This document shows positions 1-9,897 of a stretch of 34,588 nt of DNA, one piece after another. Both the position numbers and the translations under genes were made by a program. The stretch is from Cerioporus squamosus (taxonomy: Eukaryota > Basidiomycota > Agaricomycetes > Polyporales > Polyporaceae). The notes under the pieces are model-generated. The model was not told where the DNA came from. It worked only from the letters and a program-made list of their open reading frames with translations, and made no database searches. Position 1 is the stretch's first letter, and each line of letters opens with the position of its first letter. Location: contig JABYQS010000295.1 of the NCBI GenBank assembly GCA_022592435.1, forward strand, positions 1-34,588, given 5' to 3'.

Positions 1-249
1 ACGCCTGGTGGTGCTTGCTGTGGTGGAGCTCCATGATCTTGCCCGAGATGTGCGGCTCGAGGGCCTGTGTGCGGGGGTCAGCTCAGCTCGGAGGAGAGAG
101 GGCGGGCGGGGACGCACGTCATAGGCGTAGTCGAGCTTCGGGAGCGTGTGCACCCCGCGGGCGGCCAGCGAGAGCGATGCGGCGGGGACACGGGTGGCGG
201 GGCGGGCAGGGCGGGTGGCAGAGCGGGCGACGGTCGACAGGAAGGACAT
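1..249 (-). CDS. SOD2: Mitochondrial Mn superoxide dismutase, 5' end (cut by window edge)
   Basis: MnSOD converts superoxide to hydrogen peroxide and oxygen in the mitochondrial matrix. Read on the minus strand, the ATG is at 249-247. Exon 1 (249-118) gives MSFLSTVARSATRPARPATR, an Arg/Ser/Ala-rich stretch typical of a mitochondrial presequence, and then RGVHTLPKLDYAYD, the start of the mature enzyme. An intron at 117-65 (53 nt, GTGCGT donor, CACACAG acceptor) is followed by exon 2 (64-1), reading ALEPHISGKIMELHH then SKHHQA, the classic Fe/Mn-SOD N-terminal helix that carries the first metal-binding histidine. The frame is continuous across the splice. The rest lies left of the window. It faces the F-box/WD40 gene at 2291 head-to-head, about 2 kb apart. 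Four degraded copies of this 5' end occur further right. No defect is visible in the part seen. Confidence 0.92.
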   Translation of the reverse strand, partial: MSFLSTVARSATRPARPATRVPAASLSLAARGVHTLPKLDYAYDVRPRPPSLLRAELTPAHRPSSRTSRARSWSSTTASTTRR

Positions 250-600
250 CGTGGGCAGTGAGAGAGTGAGCGAGAGCAGCAGCGACGACGAGGGCGCGTG
301 CCGACACGTGCCGGCGTCTCCTGAGCCGGCCATGTCTCGCCCTCGCCCGACATCGACCGACGCGGCGGCAGCGAGCACGGCGGGCGCACAATATACGTTC
401 ATGATCAACTCGCTGCGAACGCGGAGGAGACTGCAGCGGCCGTCGCGCTCGCTGCAGTATGCGCGACCGACTGTGCACGCAGCATTGTGTGCAAGACCCT
501 CCGACGACCCGTCTCTCGTCCGACGCCTTCTCCGACGGCAACCCCTCGAATCGCAGGCTGGCGCAACTACTCTCTAATCCGCCCGGGTCTCGTCTGCCCG
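250..600 (-). promoter_or_regulatory. MnSOD 5' flank (leader and promoter region), duplicated elsewhere
   Basis: This is the sequence immediately upstream of the MnSOD ATG. Recognisable copies lie upstream of the exon-1 remnants at 11851-12090, 27600-27800 and more weakly 20509-20640. So the leader and proximal promoter were copied with exon 1. Read on the minus strand it is C/T-rich near the ATG. No TATA box is evident in this copy. The promoter role is inferred from position only. Confidence 0.5.
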
Positions 601-604
601 CCCA

Positions 605-1080
605 CTGCAACCTCCGCACAGAAAGTCCCTGATGCGTCGCCGCGGTTATACTAGCCAGCCACACGCCTCTTGAGCGATGCAAGCTACGGGACCTGCACTC
701 CAGCATCTTCGACTCAACAAACTTGGTCTCCCGCGAGGACACAAGTACTGGGCGAACTCTGCTGCGACGTCGACCTCAACTCCGGCACCTTGGCTCTCTA
801 TACTCTCGGGCCACCGGTTCGGTTGTTTGCAACCTCTACGCTATACGCTCGCCTTGCAGTGCTCGTGGAGTGCTTAGCCTTCTCGTCCTCACGCCGTCCG
901 TTCCTCGACGACCGCTGCCCGTCCCATTCCCTTTCTCCCCCTCAGACACAGCTGCTGCGATCGTGGGCGCGGGCAGCCGTTGGACCGAGGAGGAGGAGAC
1001 TAATTTCGGAGAGCTCATGTAGGCCGGCTGAGCGAGCTCGACTCTGCAGGCTGTAGGTCGTCGGTGCTCCTATAGACCGT
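605..1080. repeat. Dispersed repeat block, three diverged copies
   Basis: The block from 'agtccctgatgcgtcgccg' through the C/T-rich end near 960 matches 7835-8160 closely and 20897-21130 loosely. Shared landmarks in order are a GCGTCGCCG start, a segment about 'ctcccgcgaggacacaagta', 'actctcgggccaccggttcg' and 'cgtcctcacgccgtccgttc'. No frame stays open in all three copies, so I assign no gene. It lies between MnSOD and F-box/WD40 copy 1. Confidence 0.6.
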
Positions 1081-1151
1081 TGCCGGCCGTATCTCGTCGT
1101 GCTCTTGCCCGACGACGACCGACCGAATTAGCAGATACTGGAACACTCGGG

Positions 1152-1203
1152 GTACGTCCTAGTTGCTGTGGAGTGCACCAGCCGTCGCCCTAACTGCCTA
1201 CAG
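1152..1203 (+). repeat. Intron-like repeat element, copy a
   Basis: The element is 52 nt, starting GTACGT after a G and ending CAG, with CTAAC about 14 nt before the end. It is one of seven similar elements, each followed by a relative of GCGACAAAC. This copy has internal shortening and is followed by GCAACAAAC. Confidence 0.5.
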
Positions 1204-1276
1204 AGGCAACAAACTCTTCGTCTGACTCAGCACGCGGGAGCACGGCGGCGCACACAGCTAAGCACCGCGCACCAAG

Positions 1277-1325
1277 GTACGTCCTAGTCGCTGCGAACGT
1301 AGCAGCCGTCGCTCACTGCACCCAG
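1277..1325 (+). repeat. Intron-like repeat element, copy b
   Basis: The element is 49 nt, with GTACGT donor and CAG acceptor. The branch-like CTAAC has become CTCAC. It lies only about 75 nt after copy a, so the element itself was duplicated in tandem here. Confidence 0.45.
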
Positions 1326-1334
1326 AGGCGCATC

Positions 1335-1520
1335 CGACTCTGCGCGCAGCGTCGCGTGCGAGGGCCTTCGACGCCTCGTCTCTCGCCCGACGCGCTCTCC
1401 GACTGCGTCCTTGGTGGCACCCTCACGCGAGCTGGACTCCGCAGGCTGCAGGTCGTCGGTGCCCCTACAGATGTGTCTCGTCGTCCTCTCGCCCGACGGC
1501 GTACGCAATAACTCAGTACG
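1335..1520 (+). repeat. Dispersed exon-like repeat block
   Basis: This block ('gtgcgagggccttcgacgcc' onward to 'gacggcgtacgc') recurs at about 13665-13820, 12040-12165, 7530-7620, 27790-27850 and partly at 510-560 and 21350-21470. In several copies it sits between two intron-like elements, as an exon would. The longest shared plus-frame reads like VRDPRRLVSRLTRSPT in one copy, but stops and indels break it in others. I do not recognise a protein family. Confidence 0.5.
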
Positions 1521-1524
1521 CAAG

Positions 1525-1586
1525 TTACGTCCTAGTTGCTGCCAACGTGGAGAGTGCCGCAGCTGTCTCGCTAACTGCGTACACAG
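1525..1586 (+). repeat. Intron-like repeat element, copy c (donor mutated)
   Basis: The element is 62 nt and nearly identical to the one at 12180-12241, with CTAAC and an ACACAG end. The first base of the donor is changed (TTACGT instead of GTACGT). If these are introns, this copy should not splice. It is followed by GCGACAAACTCTGCGTCCGA. Confidence 0.55.
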
Positions 1587-1589
1587 GCG

Positions 1590-2268
1590 ACAAACTCTGC
1601 GTCCGAGTCAGCACGCTCGGGGAAACCGCGGTCGAGCGAGCTCACCCAAGCTCGACCTCCACCGCGTCCGTGCCTATCCCTGAGCTGGACGACGTCTGGA
1701 AAACACACGACCTGATTCTTCGCGGTACGACGCAATACCAACCCTCGCGATCGTCCCAGCTCTTCTCGGACAGGACTCGGAGATGGACCGAGAGAAGGTT
1801 CCGGGGTACGTGCATGTCCAGTTCGATTGGCATGTTCAGGATCAGCGACTGCACTCGACCCGTCGTCCGGCCTGGACGAAGCACCCGGTGCGCACTGCCA
1901 TTGCCACAGAAGCGTCAATGTACATCCGCGAGGGGTACAGCCTGTGTTCGAGCAGCTGCCCTTTGTTTGCGCACATGCTCCGGGCTAGGCGTCTCACATG
2001 ACAATGCCCGATCTGCAGCGTCAACTTGTACCAACGAGCGTTGGCGTCCATGCGGTGATTCCGCTCCGTTTCGGGCACGGTCAAGCAGTCGAGCCAATCA
2101 TGCTCATAGGATAAGTTCAGATGAACTAACGCGCCCGGCGACATGGAAGGGAACAGGCAGAGCTTCTGATGCATGGACAGGTAGACACGCCTCGTGCATG
2201 CGGAAACCGTGTATGACAGGCACAGCAGGCCCCAGTGTCAATGTCGCCGCGCCCCATCATACATTGCG
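1590..2268. repeat. Conserved block upstream of F-box/WD40 copy 1
   Basis: This block is duplicated upstream of copy 2 (13910-14600) and, shorter and more diverged, upstream of copy 3 (28080-28450); a 120-bp piece recurs at 24330-24480. Hand comparison of about 1999-2256 with copy 2 gives about 7 differences in 258 bases, whereas the first 123 coding bases of exon 1 differ at about 18. A plus frame in phase with the F-box ATG is open from 1547, but copy 2 has a TGA in that frame at about 14178, so an N-terminal extension is unlikely. It may hold the promoter, leader or a non-coding transcript. Confidence 0.6.
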
Positions 2269-2290
2269 TTCGCTCTATCCTCCTCCCACC
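2269..2290 (+). promoter_or_regulatory. C/T-rich leader and start context
   Basis: A pyrimidine-rich run (ctctatcctcctcccacc) leads directly into the ATG at 2291, giving the strong context CCACC-ATG-TC. The same run precedes the ATG of copies 2 and 3. Such CT tracts are common at fungal transcription starts. The conserved context decides the start codon over the open frame upstream. Confidence 0.6.
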
Positions 2291-4819
2291 ATGTCTACCC
2301 TCACAGAGCTGCCTCGCGTCCCGCTCGAAGTCGCGGAGAACGTCATCGACCTACTCAGCAGGCACGTTCGCTCCCTCCGCAGCTGCGCCTTGACCTGCCG
2401 TGGATGGCTCCCCCGCGCTCGCTATCATCTCATGGCATCCATACGTGTACAGTCGAGAGAAGATCTCTACTCCATCTGCGACTACTTCCGCTCCAACCCT
2501 CGTATGGCTACTCTGGTTCGAAACCTCTCTGTCTTGCCCGAGAAAGATGAAGAGGCCCTTTCACTCCTGGAGACTATCCCGGTCGCCTTGCTATCGCGGC
2601 TTCCAAAGTTGCGAAGCTACACTATCCGAACCCTGGACTGGAACCAGGACTACCCCATCTCTTTTCATACCACCACACTCGTCCATTTCAAAGTGAACCT
2701 CCGACATGTAGAGGAGCTGACCCTAGGACCATCCAATTTTCGTACAATCGCGGAGCTTGCGCGGCTCTTGATCGCCTTGCCGCGACTGCGACGTCTCGAC
2801 TGCATAGGGCTGCACTTCAAGGACAACGATGAAAACACCGGCGAAGCTGTCACTGGCATGACACGTTTCCGCGACAAGTGCAAATGTTTGTCTGATGTGA
2901 CGGTGCGCTGTGGCTCTGATGTCTGGCAGGCAGGTGTGGATTAAGACTGACCGTTTTCGATCAGATAGTATACTCAGACGTCCTTGCTGTCCGCCTCGTC
3001 ACCCAAATGTCCCTCTCGTCGTTGGAGTTCCTGCGGTACGAACTGGTCTGGCGCATGGCTATTGCAGAAGGTATGCCTTGACAGAAGCTAGCGCGAGTTT
3101 TGGGCCATCGCTAACCGTTGGTGGGCTTACATAGACGGGGATCTCGCTCTTGACTTGTCCGAGTTCAAGCGCCTGCGGTCCCTGGAGGTTGACATCTACC
3201 AATACCGCACCTCCCTGACCGCAAAGGTATTCAGCAGTATCAATCACACGCTCAACTCGTCACCACCAAGCACACTCCATGACTTGACCATGACCTTCAC
3301 GACTGGGGAAGTCAAACGTCTCGCGCTGGTATGGAAGGACCCCACTGCAGTGCAGAAGTGTCAGCTACTAGAGGATACTCTCATTGGGCTTGGGAAACCG
3401 CGCGTAGTCGTCAAGATACCACAGGCCAAGCGAAACAGACTCGCGATTTGGTTCGAGTGGATATGCAGCTGCTTTCCGCGTCTCCACGAGCGCAAGTTAT
3501 TGCGAGTACAGTGCTCATCTGGTGTGTATGATTATCTGAACCGTTCCCTTCTATGGCTTACCTGTTCACCAGAGTCTGACGATGGACAGGGATACCTCGG
3601 TCACGACGCAAGTGTTACCGCCGCAGCCGCCTCACCAGACGGCCGATACATTGCGACCAGCGCAGAGGATGAAACTATCATCATATGGAGCGGGATGCCG
3701 TTCTCACAGACGGTTCTCGTCGAGATACAGTGCCCAGAACTCAGAATCAACCCTCTCGCCGGCGAGTACAGACACATCAGAGCTCTCGCCTTCTCAGATA
3801 CCAGCGAGTTCTTGGCCGCCGCCAACAATTCCGATCTTCTCATCTATCGCGTCGCTGACGGCTCCCTGGTCACCTCCATTCAAGTTGGCGGGCCTGCGCT
3901 CTCCTGCGCATGGTGGAGCGACGGTCTCGACCATGCCATTCTCTCCATATTGGGATACACGGGGAATGAGCAGAACTCCCGCTCATCGATTGTCAGGATG
4001 CGGGTTCAGCAACCGAGGGACCCCGTCTACTCTGCCGGTCACCCCGCTGCGTTTTCACCTCCCGCACAAGTTGTCCTGGACGACTCCGAGTCTGTCGATT
4101 TCCCCCAGCTATCGCCCAGCGGCAGAACCGTCGCTGGCACGAGCCGCTCCGACCAGGTGTGCCACATCTGGCGCATGGTCGCCCGGGTCGCACCTACTCC
4201 TGAGTATGAAGTGCACCACTTGACGTACAGGTGCACGGACCCGGACGTCGCGCCATCTTGTGCGAGCCTCGTCGACGATGACCAGCTTGTTGTCGGGTTC
4301 AGTGATGGCACCCTCTGCTGGTGGGACATATCCGTATTCCCGCTAGCCACGACAGAACCACGCGGCGTCCTCACACTGCATCCCGGAAAGTCAGACTCGT
4401 GGTCCACCAAAGTGACCCGCTTGTCCGTGTCGCCACACCGCTCCTTCCTCGTCGCATACTCGGCACACGGACTGACGGTATGGGTGTTGCGGCGAGAGGA
4501 CTTTGGATGCTGCGCGCAAAGTGGTCTGAGGGACGTCAAGATCTCTCTACATCTCTCTCTCCAGGGCCACGCGAAGCCGGTCATGGCTGCGTGCATCTCT
4601 CACTGCGAGCGGTATGTCGCCACTGCCTCCTATGACACCACCGTGTCCCTGTGGAGTGTCGAGGACGGATCGCTTCTGTGGACCTTTGAGGACCACCATG
4701 CCACGGTGTGGCACCTTGTGTTCACGCTGGATGGGAAGAGTTTGGTGTCGGCGGACGAGGAGGGAGAGGTTTGTATGCACGTCTTGGGCAGGTTCATCAG
4801 GGGACATTCTGTGATCTAG
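2291..4819 (+). CDS. F-box / WD40-repeat protein, copy 1 (intact)
   Basis: Likely a substrate receptor of an SCF (Skp1-Cullin-F-box) ubiquitin ligase. Proposed exons are 2291-2902, 2965-3070, 3135-3521 and 3573-4819, giving 783 residues. The introns (62, 64 and 51 nt) have donors GTGCGC, GTATGC and GTGTGT, and acceptors CAG, TAG and CAG; frames join exactly. An F-box lies at about residues 5-45 (LTELPRVPLEVAENVIDLLS, then SLRSCALTCRGWLPRARYHL). Residues about 80-350 are LRR-like with leucine spacing (LARLLIALPRLRRLDC). From about 378 on there are seven or eight WD40-like blades, e.g. GHDASVTAAAASPDGRYIAT at 378 and GHAKPVMAACISHCERYVAT at 700, ending in IIIWSG, LTVWVL and VSLWSV strands. Intron 3 is 3n long and stop-free, so an unspliced 800-residue form also reads. 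The substrate is unknown. Confidence 0.85.
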
Positions 4820-5510
4820 ATCCATTTTCGGCAGTTGAACGATGCATAAGACACGACGGATTCTCCGCTTTTCCATGTGTTTTCTTGTTTGGAGTCAATT
4901 CTACTTATCTCAGGATACGAGAGGATACGTATGAACATTTTATGTACAAGGCGATTGTTTGCTTCAGCAATGCAGTGAGAAACGTCGTCATACTGTAAAT
5001 CCGAAGGCATGTGTTTGACAACCCTACTATACAGCATTAGGAGGCCCAAAGGTTACACTATGGCCGTGGACGTCGAGGGTGCTGCTAGAGCCTGCGGTCG
5101 CCGGTCATGGTGGCCACCGGAGTTGTACAGTACCCAACACCGAATGACATTCGTTGTCCCGCTCCTATACGCGTATTCGTATGTGGAGAACGCACTGTTG
5201 AATTCTCCGTGAACTTTCAGGTCAAGAAGGCTCTCGCCGTCTGTCTTCTCGTGCGATTGCAAGCTCGAGACGCATGCAACGACTCCTGTAATTCTGCAGG
5301 GACATACCTTCGCCCATGTCCTAGCGCGTTCGTGCGTCCCGTGTGCTTGCTCTCCTCCTGATCTCCGAGCGCGGGTGCTCGTGCTTACGCAGACTTCGCG
5401 GACGGGAGCTGCAGGAATCGTTCCTGAGTCATGTCTGAAATTGAGGACCTTCGAGATCGTTGTGTGTCAAGATCTAGTATGTCGCGTGAGGAGACATCGG
5501 GCTTGGAATC
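4820..5510. other. 3' flank of F-box/WD40 copy 1; no clear gene
   Basis: The segment starts with the AT-richer 3' region of the F-box/WD40 gene. The minus strand around 5095-5215 reads YNSGGHHDRRPQALAAP, faintly like the FNGGGHINHS...LAP metal-site segment of MnSOD. It is placed where it should be if the MnSOD exon-1 remnant at 5511-5691 once continued leftward. The resemblance is too weak for a gene call. Nothing else was recognised. Confidence 0.3.
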
Positions 5511-5691
5511 GACTGTGTGCACGCTGCCTGTCAGCTCCGGAAGGGAAGAGAGGGAAGGCAGGACCCACGTCATCGGAATAATCGAGTTCGGAGGGCGTGC
5601 ACACGTTTGAGCGACGCGGCGGGGACACGTGTGGCGGGGCGGGCAGCGCGAGCGATCAGAGCAAGCGACGGTAATCCGTGAGGAAGAAAAT
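5511..5691 (-). pseudogene. MnSOD 5' remnant (exon 1 and intron 1), start lost
   Basis: On the minus strand, exon 1 aligns at 5691-5569 and intron 1 at 5568-5511. Recognisable peptide pieces are ARAARPATRVPAASL then KRVHAL. The ATG position reads ATT. A stop is met upstream in the presequence, and the end that should read LPKLDYAYD is frameshifted (LRTLRTRLFR-like). The intron donor is GTGGGT, and the intron keeps 'gtcagctc' and 'ggaagggaagagagggaa' like the intron at 65-117. The copy cannot encode an enzyme. It follows F-box/WD40 copy 1 by about 700 bp. Confidence 0.7.
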
Positions 5692-5936
5692 TGCGGTGGG
5701 CGGCGCGGCTACTAGCGAGCGATAGCAACGGCGATGACGAGGGTAGCACCGACGACGAGAGATTGAGTAGTGTTATCCACCTGACCGCCATATGTAACAC
5801 CGACGATAATTGCAACAGCGACGACGACTCACCATCCCAGCGTCACCCGCTGCCGACAGCCCGTCGATGATCCTGCTCTTCCTCTCTTCCCCGACACTCA
5901 CTGCCACGGCAGCGAGCGGGCAGTTAAGCTGGCAAG
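5692..5936. repeat. Diverged MnSOD 5' flank
   Basis: This continues the MnSOD remnant into its former upstream region, with weak similarity to 250-400. No open frame of note. Confidence 0.35.
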
Positions 5937-6005
5937 GTACAGGCTCCTATGTCGCTGCGAAGGTCGACTGGTGAGTCGGGCCCCCTGCATACGCACGCGG
6001 CACAG
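5937..6005 (+). repeat. Intron-like repeat element, copy g (diverged)
   Basis: The element is 69 nt, beginning GTACAG and ending CACAG. It is followed by CGACAAAC and then 'actctgcgtccaacttagca', matching the downstream context of the other copies. It is the most diverged member and lacks a clear CTAAC. Confidence 0.4.
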
Positions 6006-7434
6006 CGACAAACGGGCGACTCTGCGTCCAACTTAGCACACCTCTCCAACAACGAATGCTGTCGTCAGATCCCCGGTGAATATCTTGTTTGATTGGAATA
6101 CTAGTACGGTGGTGCGGCACGAGAAGTCTTCACGGGTGGCTAAGCTTGCAGTCAGTTGGAGCTAAGCAAAAATGTAACTTATGGTGCGCACCCTAACAGA
6201 GAGAGTCTCTGGTTGTCGGTTGCTGACGTTCTAGCCTTCGAAGTACGTCTGGCCCGGGGGATAACCACAGCAAGTCTCAAGTTGGGTCCTCCTCGTGGGC
6301 GCCCACATTGATGCGAGCCACGTGGAGGCGTAGTGACGCAAGCGCGCTGTCTCGTCCGCCGTCGCTCTCGCTCACTCACTCCCTGTCGACCATCTCCTCC
6401 TCCTCCATATCTTTGCTCACAATTGTTGTCCGCTCTGGCTGCTCCGCTACGCATGCTGTCTCTCCTGCGTCTCTCTCGTCCGCCGTCCTCTCCCTCGCGC
6501 AGTACGCGCACGCACCACACAGGGCCTCGAGAGTCGAGCCGTACCTCTATGGGCAAGTCATGGAGCTGTATTCGCCAGGCCTAGGACCGTCAATGAATAT
6601 TTGCCTCGATTCCTGGAAGAGGCCTAGGCTTAGGCGGCTGCTCCCAAGGACAAGGCCAGTCCGAGTACTCGACGGCGATCTGGGACGTATGTCCACCGGT
6701 CTCTCTTCTCTGGAAACCTCAAGGCTGATGGAGTCCTGTCTCCTTCATTTCCTCCGTGCTCGTCCTTGCGTACTTGCCTCGATACGAACACGCCTGGAGC
6801 TGGATGCTGACGAGAAAACACAGTATTTGGCGGCGATCTAGAACATGATCAACTTGACGGAGGCCGAGCGCAAGCTTCGTCGAGGCTGCCGAGTCCATGA
6901 GACGGCCACGACTTGTCGCCGCGCTTCGCCAGCCCGCTGCATGATGTGTCCGGGAGATGAAGAAGGAGGGGAGGAAAAGGAGGCTTTGTGCGTGGACGCG
7001 GAATGGACTTGCTGTACGATATACGTCCCACGCGGTGTGACGCGGATATAGGTGTGTCAACTGTTCAGAATCTTATCCTATGCATTTTGCTTCCTCTCTC
7101 TTCGTCGTTTGTCTGCGTGTGCGTGCATTCGTCGGGTCCGGGGGACTCGTCACCACGGAGGCTTGGCGGTTCCATGAGTCTATGGAAGAGGTTTTCGAAA
7201 CATGGTACGCCGCGCTCGTCGAAATTGCTACCTCGCCGTGCTGATTTCCACGTCGTATATGCGCGTTCCTCGCCAACGTCAACATTCATCTCGCACCTAT
7301 CGCTCACAAGCAGACATGGAGGAGGCGGCGGCTTGCGTTTGCGCTGGCGTAACGACGTACTGGCGCGAGGACGTTCTGGCGTGAGGACGTACTAGAGTCG
7401 TCTCAGAACCAGGACTAAAGTGAACATCCACCCT
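6006..7434. other. No supported gene; shares a 28-bp block with 23200
   Basis: One plus frame is open at 6308-6841 but shows no recognisable domain and has low-complexity Ser/Leu/Arg composition. Its start, 6308-6335, is a 28-bp block identical to 23200-23227, containing CACGTG and reading MRATWRRS in both places. The two regions diverge afterwards. I call no gene. Confidence 0.35.
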
Positions 7435-7720
7435 GCAGCGAGCATGCAGGTATGTCCCACTCGCTGCAACAGCGGAGGTGACTGCAGCGCCCGTCGTGCT
7501 CACAGGACGACCGACACAGTACCCAGTGTCGCGTGCGAGACCCTCCACGCCTCGTCTTTCGTCCGACGCGCTCTCTGACTATGTCCTTTGGCGGTACCCC
7601 CGACGCGGGACTCTTGCAGGCCGGCGCATACAAGCATTGTCGTACTCTTCAACTCGTCGCGGTCCTCGTCTGCCCTCTCAATCGCGCACATCCAACACCA
7701 TCTCCAGCAACTGCACACGA
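7435..7720 (+). repeat. Dispersed exon-like repeat block
   Basis: It starts with an intron-like GTATGT at about 7452 and continues as the block seen at 1335-1520 ('gtgcgagaccctccacgcct', 'cgtccgacgcgctctctgac'). No complete acceptor/branch pair is clear, and frames are broken. Confidence 0.45.
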
Positions 7721-7834
7721 CGCTGGTAAGGACTCCCACCGAATGCGACCCTCACGTTCGTTCTTGTCCATTCGGTTAGTACGGAATCCCTCCGTCTGAT
7801 CATGCCTAACGTACCCGCCTCGCACCACTCTGCA

Positions 7835-8160
7835 CAAGAAGTCCCTGGTGCGTCGCCGCAGCTATACTGGCCAGTCACACGCCTGCCGAGCACCACAAGC
7901 TACGGGACCTGTGCCCCAGTATCCTCGACTTAGCATCCTTGTCTCTCGCGAAGACATAAGTCGGACTCTGCTGCGTCTTCGACCCCATCTCTAACACCTC
8001 GGCTCTTTACACTCTCGGGACACCGGTTCGATTGTCTTGCACAGTCTACGGTATACGCTCGCAGTGCTCGTGGAGCGTTCAGCCCTCTCGTCCTCACGCC
8101 GTCCGTTCCTTGCTGTCCGCTGCCCGTCTCATTCCCTTCCCCTCCAGTGCTTGCTCAGAC
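7835..8160. repeat. Second copy of the 605-1080 repeat block
   Basis: It matches 605-960 in order and orientation ('agtccctggtgcgtcgccgc', 'actctcgggacaccggttcg', 'cgtcctcacgccgtccgttc'). The differences are many substitutions and small indels. It carries no preserved frame. Confidence 0.6.
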
Positions 8161-9219
8161 TCAAGACCTACGATTGCGAGCGCGAGCAAGCCGTGAGATC
8201 GAGCTCACACAGGCCGCATACTCCGTCGTCGCCCCCTTCTTCCCCTGCCGTCCTCGCGCTCGCACCGCCCATTTCTCCATGTTCGCCCGAGAGACGTCCG
8301 ATGCAGACTGCATCCGACACATCCTCGCTCGTAGTCGGAGGTATGCGAGGCAAATGCGCAATCTGCTCTGTGCGTTTGGGAGGCCACTAATTCATGCCGC
8401 TTGCGCACAGGACTCAGGTCGAATGATAGCTCGAGCTTGCAGATCCGCACCACGCTCGCACCGCACCCGACGTCTTCCCGCTCCTCCCTGTAGCTGCTTC
8501 GATGAGGGACCGCGACGCCCGGACGCGCGCGCCTCCTTTCTGCCTTTCCCTCTTCCCCCTCCTCGGATGCCGGGAGCCGAGCATGGTGTTCCGCACCCGC
8601 GACTCCCGGTCCTCCAACTCCACCTCGCACGCCCGCCCTCGTCCTCGCTCCAGCGTGCCCGGACAGTGCCCGTCGCACTGGCAGTGGACGCGCTTCTCCC
8701 TGGCCCACGCTCGCATGCGCAGGAGCATATTCTCGCCATCCTTCAGACCTCATCACTGGTAGTGGCTGCGTCTCCCCGAGTCTTGAGGCTTCTCAACCCC
8801 TTCGAGCTGTCGCGCATCGCCGGATAGACAGGTTTGAGCTTGACCTCAGAGCCGCCGAGCCCGGGGATGCGCATGCGATACACGAGCTAGCTGCTCAGCC
8901 CAGGACTCGGAGCAAGTGGCGGCCGCGACGCGTCTTCCTGCTGCTTCCTCAGCGCGCTCTTCCCACATCAACGGACGTCAGACGGCCACGGCGAGGGGTT
9001 TATATGTAGGCAGGCAGGTTAGAGGTCACTCTACTCAACTTCGTTTCCTTGTTCTCGGGCTGCCAGTCGCCGAGTCGGAGCGCTGCTGCTGGTTTGGAGG
9101 CGTCTGCGTACGATCTAGGAGTGTCCTGTGGCTGAACGAATATCGTGTGGTACCGTGACGATTCGCCGGCGAATACGTCACATATGCGCTGGTCCTCGAC
9201 TGTTTTCTGCCCTCATCAA
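8161..9219. other. No supported gene
   Basis: GC-rich sequence with several overlapping open frames on both strands, all Arg/Pro/Ser-rich and without any domain I can recognise. This is as expected of non-coding DNA at this base composition. Confidence 0.4.
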
Positions 9220-9520
9220 AAGTCAAACGTATTCCAGGTAAGTCTTGATTCTCGATTTCAGACATACAGGACTTTATCACTGACGCATACAAGCAAGTTG
9301 GCAAGTTCCAAACCCGCGATCCGTGCGCGCGACATATGAGTCTCCTTGACTCCTCCGCGGAGCTACAGGCACGCATACCCTGCCGACTGGTTCCGTCCGC
9401 CTCTCGTGCCGCTTGCGTTCGGAATCGCACCTCGCGCTTCTCCCCAGTCGTTCTGCTCATGTCCAAACTCTCCCTGCGGCGGCACGTCTCGCTGCCGGGA
9501 ACTCTGCTCTCGCGCCAGAA
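9220..9520. repeat. Repeat block also at 13030-13310, with intron-like start
   Basis: It begins 'attccaggtaagtc' (a good GTAAGT donor). A CTGAC branch-like site and an ACATACAG or ACAAG end follow about 60 nt later. The rest aligns with 13030-13310 through 'tctgctcatgtccaaactct'. A plus frame reading LLPSRSAHVQ is common to both, as is a minus frame with RRR.SLDM.R.T.EKR, so I cannot say which strand was coding. Confidence 0.5.
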
Positions 9521-9769
9521 CCCAGTCGCCTCATCTCGACGGCTCGAACCTGTGCTGTACTTGGGAGCCCTGAACGTCGACCCGCTGCGGCACAACCCGC
9601 GGCTCTCGGACGCACACGCAAAAATGCGATAAGTCAAGGACTGATTCAAAACCTCTCGGACCTGCGCCTCGACCTGGCTACAGAAGCACAGGACCCCGAG
9701 CGTCGTTCGTACTGCCCGGAGCGTCCGGTGTCGAGCTGTCGCTCTGGGCGCACGACGCGCAAGAGCGCT

Positions 9770-9890
9770 GGTCACCTCCAGGCCGGTCATGGCAGCCGTG
9801 ACGACAGAGAAGAGGTCGCTGTCGGTATCATTGTGGACTCGGAGCGCACCGCACGTCGTAGATGGAGACGGGCATGTTACCAGCCTCCCT
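9770..9890 (-). pseudogene. Fragment related to the F-box-like remnant at 22440
   Basis: The minus strand reads CGALRVHNDTDSDLFSVVTA, matching RGALRIHGDTASDLFVHVTA at about 22445-22505. Such leucine-containing segments occur in basidiomycete F-box/LRR proteins, so I infer an F-box-type ancestor. The plus strand also shares VDSERTARRR with the other copy, which leaves the coding strand uncertain. Confidence 0.35.
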
Positions 9891-9897
9891 GGCCCAG

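Noticed and set aside
250..600. Overlapping plus-strand frames near the left edge
   Set aside because: They are antisense shadows of MnSOD exon 1 and its flank.
1547..2290. Open frame in phase with the F-box ATG, suggesting a 465-residue first exon
   Set aside because: Copies 2 and 3 have stops in this frame upstream of the shared CCACC-ATG, and the extension has no domain.
2934..2968. A 35-nt first intron in F-box/WD40 copy 1
   Set aside because: The 62-nt alternative 2903-2964 has a better length and donor, keeps phase 0 in all three copies, and explains the 7-nt indel seen there in copy 3.
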